Origin: Thalassiosira profunda
Lineage: Eukaryota > Bacillariophyta > Thalassiosirophyceae > Thalassiosirales > Thalassiosiraceae
Assembly: GCA_036939355.1 (NCBI GenBank)
Contig: JALLAP010000405.1
Span: 1-13,241 of the forward strand
Length of the DNA: 13,241 nt
Reading direction: 5' to 3'
Numbering within the stretch: the stretch's first letter is position 1; each line of letters starts with the position of its first letter. Below are positions 7,319 through 13,241 of the stretch, in pieces. A program made the translations under genes and the position numbers. A model generated the notes under the pieces. It made no database searches. It worked only from the letters and a program-made list of their open reading frames with translations, and was not told the origin of the DNA.

Positions 7319-8610
7319 CTATTTCCTCCCAAACCTCCCTTTCGGCTTCGCGGCCTCCTCCGCGGCCTTCTTCTCGAGTTCCTCGTAGTACTGCTTCGTC
7401 AAGCTGTACAGGAGCACTCCGCCGATGCCAATGGCTGATCCAATTGCCGCCTGGACAGACACGGGGTTGCGGAAGACCAGCACAGACGCCACAATGATGA
7501 ACACTCGCTTCAACGTATTGCCGACCGCAAGTGTGACAGGGTGCACGTTCGACAAGGCCAGATACATGACTTCGTTGTTGAGGTAGTGGAACAATCCCGA
7601 GATGACTAGACCCTTGACCAAATCCGCCGAGGTCGAGTCACCAAGAGCACTCTTCCACAAATCGATAAAGTTGAGTCCTTCGCCCAACAAGAAGAGGGGA
7701 ATGGATTGGAAGAACGCCACGATCGTCACCAATCCAAAGAGGTTGACCGAGTTCAGGTTCTCTCCCAGCTCCGATCCCGCGCTCAGCGCCGATTTGGACA
7801 CCACGGCCCGCAACGCGAAGGCGAGGTTGCTCCCCATGGCCGTGTAGAACGCGAGCCAGCTGAACCCCCGCTCTTTCAGGCAGGCGTAGGCCACGCCCCC
7901 CACCACGGGAACGAGCGTCAGATAGACGACGGGGTGCATCCACTTTCCAAACACAAGGGCGGAGACGACGGCCGAGAAGAACGGCTCGAGGGCCTTGACG
8001 ATGTGGGTGAAACTGACGGCCCCCGCGCCGAGGGACATCATGGACAGCTCCTGGCCGGACATGTGGTAGAAGCCCACCTTGTTGACGGCCGATTTGCCCT
8101 CCGGTGTGAGGGTGGGCGCGGCGCGGAGTTTGGTGGACCAGAGGAGGACGGAGTAGAGCGCGCCCACGCCGAATTGCAATGACCCGACGGTGAGGGGCGC
8201 CGGTATGACGTTGAGGTACTTCTTGTTGAGGACTGAATGTTGCAAAAGTGCAAGTTGAGCGGTGCATAAGACATGCAATGGTGCATGTTGTGGCGCCATC
8301 AAGATGATGACACATGACATGCCAACTCACTGTTGTAAACAACATTCAGGATGTACCAAAGCGCGAAATAGCCGCCCACCTTCAGACGGGCGGCGAGGGT
8401 CATCTCCTCCTCCCCGCCGCGGGGAATGGACTTCTGCACCACATTCCTCGCGAGGGCGCCGTCGACATCAAACGTCGAAGGGACGGCCAACGCGTCCGCC
8501 GATCGAGGGGTCGTCACCAGCGCCGGCTTGAGCGACGTGGACCTCGCCGACGCGCCGACGAGGAGCAGCGCGAGGAGGGCGCCGCGCGTGGCGGTCCTGG
8601 TCGGGGCCAT
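7319..8610 (-). CDS. Plastid triose-phosphate/phosphate translocator family transporter (two exons: 8610-8331, 8232-7319)
   Basis: Joining 8610-8331 to 8232-7319 gives 397 residues of the plastid phosphate translocator family. These antiporters of the drug/metabolite transporter superfamily exchange phosphate with triose phosphates, phosphoenolpyruvate or sugar phosphates at plastid membranes. A signal peptide (ALLALLLVGASA, about 10-21) and a transit-like stretch precede the transporter. The first helix carries FALWYILNVVYNILNKKYLN (82-101). Further family signatures are VSFTHIVKALEPFFSA (166-181), the repeated-half segment around 222-240, FHYLNNEVMYLAL (308-320) and VGNTLKRV (330-337), whose Lys-Arg pair matches the phosphate-binding pair of the family. 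About ten hydrophobic segments follow, ending in a basic-acidic tail (KQYYEELEKKAAEE). The substrate cannot be read from sequence. The start 8610 sits in ATGGCC context. The gene converges on the coiled-coil gene with 217 bp between stops; that gap holds only a short ATGCA-TTT-TGCAT repeat at 7247-7259. Confidence 0.85.
8233..8330 (-). other. Intron, 98 bp, phase 1
   Basis: Read on the minus strand, the donor GTGAGT follows ...TACAACA and the acceptor ACATTCAG precedes TCCTCAACAAG. Joining restores the codon ATC and the conserved helix-1 sequence NVVYNILNKK, which neither open frame contains alone. The branch site is not clear. Confidence 0.88.
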
Positions 8611-8634
8611 GCTCCTGCCGCTTTGGTAGTGGGA

Positions 8635-8686
8635 GACACCGCCGCAAAAATGAGCGGCGCGCGCCCGCGGCAGCGGAGGCGGTGTC
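8635..8686 (-). promoter_or_regulatory. Candidate stem in the 5' leader of the translocator gene
   Basis: GACACCGCC at 8635-8643 and GGCGGTGTC at 8678-8686 are perfect 9-base inverted arms around a very GC-rich loop. They lie 25-76 bases upstream of the translocator ATG. If within the mRNA leader, the arms would form a stable hairpin able to hinder scanning. Confidence 0.3.
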
Positions 8687-9366
8687 AAATGGGGCATCTG
8701 TTAATGTGAAAATTGTCTCAGTTGGATCATACCTTGGGCAATAAAGAGCGGAGAATGGTAAATAATAATGCCATCTGGGTAGATACATCGTCATAATATC
8801 TTCATACCTATTTCTAAGTGTACCCCTTGGCGTGCCCCCCCCCGTGCCACAATTCATAAATTACCTAAAAATGCGATTTTGACGTAAGTACGTTTTTGAG
8901 GGCCTACGTAGCCCAATCCACCCCCATGGCGCCGCCGCCGCCGAAACGACCCTACCACGGCGCCCACGGCCGTATGATTCCGGGTCCGGCCCGTCTCATC
9001 GACAGCGCACATGATGAGGAGTCGGCGGAGCCGCTATTTGCCGGGAGTGGTGGCGATACCGGCTCTCCAGGCCCGCTTGACCGCAACCCCCCAAAACACA
9101 CTCTGCCGACCCGGACGGTGGATATCTTGGCCTCCAGCCTCATCTTGGCCGACACCGACCAGTCGGACCTCCTTATGGGATCATATTCGAGGTCGGGGGG
9201 CGGCGGGGTGCCATCTGTGGCGATCTAGAAGCTGAAATAACCACATTATTGCAATTCCATCAATTTATTGATATTTTATGAACATAATCGGGTATGAGCG
9301 CCACCAGGGGGCGGCCTCCCCGGCGCCGATGCTGGTGATAGGCCTTGTACATCCATAAAATGAAGC

Positions 9367-9404
9367 GGGGGTGTCAAACGCCGGGAGTGCGGGGGTTTGG
9401 GGGG
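9367..9404 (+). other. G-quadruplex-capable G-run cluster
   Basis: Runs of G lie at 9367-9371, 9383-9385, 9391-9395 and 9399-9404, with loops of 11, 5 and 3 bases and another GGG at 9412. Four runs of three or more G fit a quadruplex with one long loop. This is compositional evidence only. Confidence 0.3.
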
Positions 9405-9645
9405 CTCTCGAGGGCCGTCCATGTATTGCAAAATGGCCGTCGTCGTCCAGGCGGATGTGGGGGGTTCTGAGGCCCGAAGCGTCGTATGAAGATGGTTTGA
9501 CCGCCCCCCGACCTCGATAGTATCATACCCGAGGGGGAGGGGCGGCGATACCGGCCGCGGAGGGTGGTTATGCCGGCCGTTCCCTCGCCGCGGCGGTGCA
9601 CCCATCGTCTTGGCCGCCGGTGTGAGTAGACGGCCCGTAGGGCCC

Positions 9646-9746
9646 GATCCGGAGCTCTGATTATGGACTCACCCAGCCAAACCCTCCCTTAAATTCGATT
9701 TGGGGGAGGGTTTGTAGGGGTAGGTCCATAATCAGAGCCCGGGATC
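9646..9746. repeat. MITE-like fold-back element, about 100 bp
   Basis: Arms 9654-9688 and 9704-9738 are inverted copies matching at 30 of 35 positions with no gap, including a perfect 15-base outer block (GCTCTGATTATGGAC). They enclose a 15-base loop (9689-9703) that contains AAATTCGATTT. With one small gap the pairing extends outward to GATCC (9646) and GGATC (9746), giving arms of roughly 43 bases. There is no coding capacity. The form fits a miniature inverted-repeat element or a structured RNA. No target-site duplication is obvious, since the flanks are themselves weakly inverted. Confidence 0.6.
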
Positions 9747-9839
9747 ATGGCCTACTGGGCGTCGGCGACGCCGCCATGGCGGAAGTTGGTTTCGTCGCGT
9801 GATCGTTGGTGGTTGTTTGCGGCTGAAAAAGACGGTTGC

Positions 9840-9864
9840 TTCGCCAAAGGTTCGCGAAATTCGC
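9840..9864 (+). promoter_or_regulatory. Triple TTCGC motif upstream of the DHHC gene
   Basis: TTCGC occurs at 9840-9844, 9851-9855 and 9860-9864, spaced 11 and 9 bases, about 255-277 bases before the proposed ATG at 10117. The middle copy is part of TTCGCGAA. Similar motifs occur in two other promoter regions of the window. Confidence 0.3.
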
Positions 9865-9891
9865 TAAAAATAGCCGTCAATTGGGAGTCCG

Positions 9892-9916
9892 AGTTAGGTG
9901 ACAAAGTCGCCTAACT
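9892..9916. repeat. 25-bp inverted repeat
   Basis: AGTTAGGTGAC and GTCGCCTAACT pair with one mismatch around AAA. Outer CAATT (about 9878) and AATTG (about 9919) extend the symmetry. It lies 200 bp before the DHHC start and could be an operator-like site or another short fold-back. Confidence 0.4.
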
Positions 9917-10116
9917 GTGAATTGTGGTGCAACCATATCTCTTGGTGCAACCCCCGACCGGCGGAGGCAATCGATCAGCACAAGCGCCGCGCTGGCCACA
10001 CCCGCTCCGCGCTTCCCTCCCCTCGCAAGCAGGCTGGCCTCCATGTAAGCTGCAAATCCCGGGGAAGGAGGCCGAGAACGGCTGGCGCACAACGCACTGA
10101 CTGTCCCACCGGCGTC

Positions 10117-11469
10117 ATGCCGACGAACGCCCAACAGTCGTCGTTGCACGAGACGTGGGCCGAGTTCCAGGCCGCCCTCCACGCCCCCGCCGGCGAGGAC
10201 TTTCCCGCCGTGTACTGGGTATGTCGCCTGGGGCGCGCGGTCCTTTCATTTCTCGTGCGGCGCAAGCTGCGCCGCGTCGTTCCTTGGTTCCGGCCCGTGA
10301 TGTGAGTGGTCTGCAAGCAATGCAATACCTGATGCGCGTGGAGTGTTTCCTATGCATTCAACTCTGCACCAACTCATTTATTTCGTTGCAGACCTTTCGT
10401 CGGGATGGCAATGACGGCGATATGCGTGTGGTCCTACTTTTCGACGTTCCGGACGACGATTGTCCGGCGGCAATGGTGCGGATGCCACGCGGACGATGCA
10501 CCGAGCAATTGCCTTGCATGCACTTGGGAAGCGGTGCACACTTCTGCTGTGGCATTCTTCGGTGCAAATGTACTCGGCCACTATCTGCTGTGCTCGTTTC
10601 GGAGTCCGGGCTTTGTTGTCTCAAGCAGCATCGAGACTGACTGTACTGCGTCCCGATCCCGCACTGAATATGAGGATATTGATGCAAATCAAACTCCAAT
10701 GAGGTTTGGAGGGTGCTGCTTCGTGAGTTCTAGAATGAACGCAAAAAGGGAACGAGATAGATGCACAGCATACAGCCAGACCCATTCTGAAAATGAGACC
10801 GCTGGAAACGAAACGACAATCTACCATCCCTCTCCGCACCCCTCCCACTGCAAAAAGTGCCGGCACGAACGACCTCCGCGCAGCCACCACTGCCGAATGT
10901 GCAACGAGTGCGTTTTGGAGTTCGACCATCACTGTCCGTGGGTCAACAATTGCATCGGATACAACAACTACAGACATTTCTTGCTCTTGCTCTTTTACAT
11001 CATCGCCGGGTGCACCTATGGCTGCTGCTTGCTCGGGATGGAGTTCTATACCATGATGCGCCGTCATATCGAAATGCACGGGTTGAGCGTGATGGGAAAG
11101 CACGGCACAGGGATCCTTGATTTGCCACCACCTTGGACGTTGTGGCGGCAGTATCAGGCCGAGGGCAAGATCGAAGTGGATATCGTGCTGCGTGCTGCCT
11201 TCCCGTTCATGTTGTTTATTGCAATTGCAATGTCCTTCATTTTGGGTGCCCACATAAAGTTGATTCGGGCTGGCTACACAACTGTTGAGGAGCTGTCCCG
11301 GCCAGGGCAAGACAGTGAATTGATAAATCCATACGACCTTGGCGCCAAGAAGAACGCTCAGCGTATCTTGGGAACCAGTTTGCTTGGTATTCTTCTCCCA
11401 TTGCCATTTCGCAGAGGCGCGCCTCCTCATCGAATGCATGCACTTCCATCAAAGTCAAAGGATAGATAG
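10117..11469 (+). CDS. DHHC-type protein S-acyltransferase (two exons: 10117-10301, 10392-11469)
   Basis: Splicing gives 420 residues of the DHHC palmitoyltransferase family, integral membrane enzymes that acylate cysteines of target proteins using palmitoyl-CoA. N-terminal hydrophobic segments (about 63-77 and 107-130) precede the cysteine-rich zinc-binding domain, [16 protein letters not shown] (214-229) followed by CNEC. The catalytic DHHC is at 240-243 within [20 protein letters not shown]. Two more membrane segments follow (about 258-278 and 330-348), then a TTVEE motif (358-362) and [10 protein letters not shown] (374-383). That C-terminal arrangement resembles the ZDHHC16/ZDHHC6-like branch. 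A 75-residue polar linker (about 140-212) between helix 2 and the cysteine-rich domain is unusually long. The start 10117 has G at -3. An upstream in-frame ATG at 9898 is less likely because it adds a sequence without domain features. The stop lies 45 bp from that of the convergent repeat-protein gene. Confidence 0.87.
10302..10391 (+). other. Intron, 90 bp, phase 2
   Basis: The donor is GTGAGT at 10302 and the acceptor TTCGTTGCAG ends at 10391. This pairing restores codon ATA and joins FRPV to IPFVGMAM in the DHHC frame. A competing donor, GTATGT at 10219, has the wrong phase and would shift the frame. Length matches the other two introns. Confidence 0.75.
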
Positions 11470-11514
11470 CGTTTACAGCAGTGCCTTTGTAGCATAATTT
11501 ACAGTTGCCTTTGT

Positions 11515-13241
11515 TTATCTCACGCTCGATCTCAAACTGACTACACTTTGAGTTTCACTGAGTGCTGAAGCTGTGAAACTGTTGCTTCGGCTTCGGTGCG
11601 GTCCTTCCTCTTTGCCTTCTTCACGATTGTAGAAGAAATTCAGGACCCAACCAACTCCAAATCCACCCTTGTCTTCCAGCCTGTCATCAATGCGGTCAAA
11701 GGTTTCCGCGTTGCAATAGAGCATCGCATTGCCTCCCCACGCCAGCCTGATCTCGTATTTGTTGTCACCTAACCGATATCTGAATACCTTGCCTTCTCCA
11801 AAGCGAGTGGAGACGTCCTCCCCAACTGCAGCCTTTAGAGGTCTCAGGATTTGGTCCGGCTGCAGGTAGCAAACGCCTCCAAACGACGGAACCGTCACAG
11901 TGTGAACCCCAGTTGTGGGATTCACTGACTGAAGGACGCCGCTGCCCCACGTGGTCATGACAGGGTAGCCTTCGACGCATCCTCTAGCCAACCGGTAGCT
12001 CATACTGTCCTCCCTCAGAAATGCAGTTCCAAAGGATAACGAGACAATGTAAAACCCATCCGATTCGCGGAACGCTCGAACCGTTCCGTCTCCGTACGCG
12101 GTGGTGACTGCAGCGCCATCTTTGTAATATCTCTCAAACTTGAGCGTCGGAACTTTGATGGGAGCTTCAATCTCTCGAGGCACTCTTATCTTTTTGAGCG
12201 ACTCCACTGTGCCTGATACCAAGCTTCCAATGAGAGAGAATACACTGCTGTCTCTGTTGTGACCGGGAGTGGATGCATATTGCTTGTGCCTCCACTTGAC
12301 CGCACTCTCAGCAGAGCAGTACAGGGTGGGATGACGTCCATCCCGAAGAGTCCAAGACGTAAGTTTGATGGCAAGGGTGTCTGGTCGAGTTGCTTGTTTG
12401 GTGATAGCTTTTGGCGTGGCAGTGGACGATGCAGGAGATGGTATCGAAGGCAGTGGCAATGGGCGCGTCACAGTCCCCTCGCCAAATGGGCTGAATATGG
12501 GTGTTCCAGCCACAATCTCATTTGCACTCGTGGCGATTGTTAACCGCCGTTTGGGCGATGTCTGGGAGCTGCTGAACCGGCCCAAGATTGTACCAAGGAA
12601 CCCTGCACCCTCACGTTTGACGATGTGCTCTTGCAGGTAGGCTCGTGCAACCCACGGTCCAGTCNCCAAGGAACCCTGCACCCTCACGTTTGACGATGTG
12701 CTCTTGCAGGTAGGCTCGTGCAACCCACGGTCCAGTCATGTCTACAACAACAATCTGCGCTTTCTGACGATGTTCGACCACAACCCCAATGCCGTAGGGC
12801 GTCGTGACCCTTTCGCCTGGGCTGTATTTTGCTTTTGGCTTGTCAGCGCCCTTGTCCACCGTTCCCTTCACGCTGTCTGTATCCCAGAAGGAAAACTTTG
12901 ACCGTTTCTCTTCCTTTGGCATCTTTGGAAGCGATGGTGGCGTATATTTGGTGATGTCTTTGCCTTGCAGTTTGGCGACAAACTTCCCACGTTGCAGTGC
13001 ATTCGTTTTGGGAGCTGTTTCTCCGCCCCCAACAATGGGAGGTGGAGCGGAAGAGCCAGCTTTTGTGTCACTGGCTTCCTCTAGCAGCGCCGATGTACCC
13101 GTGGTCTCGTCTAGCGTTGGCTGGGGAGACTGGGTAGCTTTACGGTCGAACAGGCCTGCATCAAACACAAATTCGTGCCCTGAACATTCCGGGGTGGGTG
13201 GCAACACAGCCAAATTCTCATCGCTGGGTGCCGGGGTCAGT
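11515..13241 (-). CDS. Protein with five beta-rich GxGxV repeats, 5' end beyond window, interrupted by assembly artefact
   Basis: The minus-strand frame is open from the window edge (13241) to an N at 12665, then continues in another frame to TAA at 11515-11517. The shift is explained by a 72-bp duplicated overlap. Counting that overlap once makes the frame continuous (about 550 residues in the window). After a disordered Pro/Ser-rich part come five copies of a roughly 47-residue unit with the pattern hydrophobic-T-(x)-[YFW]-G-x-G-x-V, a charged turn, and an [AML]-x-YL/YC strand. They are at about 12829-12683 (TTPYGIGVVV), 12510-12295 (FSPFGEGTVT, with a long insert), 12120-11980 (TTAYGDGTVR), 11976-11836 (TTWGSGVLQS) and 11829-11686 (TRFGEGKVFR). 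They suggest small SH3/Tudor-like barrels. The tail (FFYNREEGKEEG, then Ser-rich) is polar. No enzyme motif, signal or membrane segment is visible, and the function is unknown. Confidence 0.75.
12593..12737. repeat. 72-bp exact duplication flanking a single N (unmerged contig overlap)
   Basis: Bases 12593-12664 and 12666-12737 are identical over 72 positions and separated only by the N at 12665. The extra 73 bases shift the reading frame of the surrounding gene by one. This is the signature of two contig ends that overlap but were joined as if by a gap. It is probably not a biological repeat. Confidence 0.9.

Larger units (their letters stand above)
8900..9790. repeat. Degenerate inverted repeat pair around an AT-rich centre
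   Basis: The block CGAGGTCGGGGGGCGG occurs on the plus strand near 9188-9203 and on the minus strand near 9500-9517. In both copies a similar GGNATNATA-type lead-in stands before it. Near the outer edges, CCATGGCG-containing segments (about 8924 plus; 9771-9782, itself a 12-bp palindrome) are also in inverted relation. One reading of each copy encodes a similar peptide (PPYGIIFEVGGR and PLGYDTIEVGGR). This may be a decayed mobile element or duplicated gene fragment. Similarity was judged by eye. Confidence 0.3.
8611..10116. other. 1.5-kb gene-free region with degenerate repeats
   Basis: No convincing gene is seen. From 8611 to about 8900 the DNA is AT-richer and probably holds the translocator promoter, with a C9 run at 8835-8843. 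From about 8900 to 9245 and 9280 to 9800 it is GC-rich with G/C runs and weak inverted similarity between the halves. They flank an AT-rich centre with the palindrome ATCAAT-TT-ATTGAT (9259-9272). Open frames of 70-135 codons occur but are Pro/Gly/Arg-rich and match nothing recognisable. A fold-back element sits at 9646-9746. The stretch 9800-10116 is probably the promoter and leader of the DHHC gene. Confidence 0.5.

Noticed and set aside
8896..9228. 110-codon plus-strand frame in the gene-free region
   Set aside because: It is Pro/Gly/Ser-rich, lies in degenerate repeat DNA and matches no recognised family. It could be a remnant but is not supportable as a gene.
9276..9605. 109-codon minus-strand frame in the gene-free region
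   Set aside because: Same composition problem; partly an inverted copy of the neighbouring segment.
9898..10116. Extension of the DHHC protein to ATG 9898
   Set aside because: It would begin within a 25-bp inverted repeat and adds basic, featureless sequence. ATG 10117 gives a normal family N-terminus.
11515..13213. Two separate overlapping minus-strand genes meeting at the N
   Set aside because: The overlap is an exact 72-bp duplicate around one N; counted once, the sequence is a single continuous frame. The 13213 start codon is also TTG.
1..13241. tRNA, rRNA, CRISPR array, phage or bacterial operon features
   Set aside because: No cloverleaf, rRNA core, regularly spaced repeats or bacterial gene clusters were seen; the content is eukaryotic nuclear.

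Overview
This window looks like nuclear DNA from a photosynthetic eukaryote, most likely an alga with a secondary (red-lineage) plastid such as a stramenopile or haptophyte. The evidence is as follows. Three genes carry short GT-AG introns of 85-98 bp with good splice sites. The genes are eukaryotic or plastid-envelope types: a Tic22-like import factor, a triose-phosphate/phosphate translocator, a SETD3/LSMT-type SET protein and a DHHC palmitoyltransferase. The Tic22-like and translocator proteins begin with ER-type signal peptides, as expected where plastid proteins first enter the secretory pathway. The exact lineage cannot be fixed from the sequence alone.

Layout: eight genes are tightly packed, in alternating orientation. 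(1) 2-583, minus: N-terminal part of an Arg/Gly/Ser-rich protein running off the left edge. (2) 1008-2282, plus: Tic22-like protein, divergent from (1) across a 424-bp shared promoter. (3) 2543-3598, plus: SET-domain protein with a signal peptide. (4) 3631-4719, minus: coiled-coil protein, convergent with (3), only 32 bp between stops. (5) 5100-7101, plus, one intron: a second long coiled-coil protein, divergent from (4), with an acidic tract, two KEN motifs and a proline-directed phosphosite repeat. (6) 7319-8610, minus, one intron: plastid phosphate translocator. (7) 10117-11469, plus, one intron: DHHC S-acyltransferase. (8) 11515-13241, minus: protein with five copies of a beta-rich repeat, running off the right edge and interrupted by an assembly error at the single N (12665).

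The only sizeable gene-free stretch is 8611-10116. It holds the translocator 5' region, then GC- and G-run-rich DNA with degenerate inverted repeats, a roughly 100-bp fold-back (MITE-like) element at 9646-9746, and a second small inverted repeat just upstream of the DHHC gene.

The genes do not form one pathway. Tic22-like and translocator proteins both serve the plastid envelope. The divergent coiled-coil pair shares an N-terminal motif and a promoter, and may be an old inverted duplication. No coherent new defence or mobile system is visible. The strongest leads are the fold-back element, the repeat protein with its assembly artefact, the coiled-coil pair with cell-cycle-type motifs, and the diverged envelope proteins.
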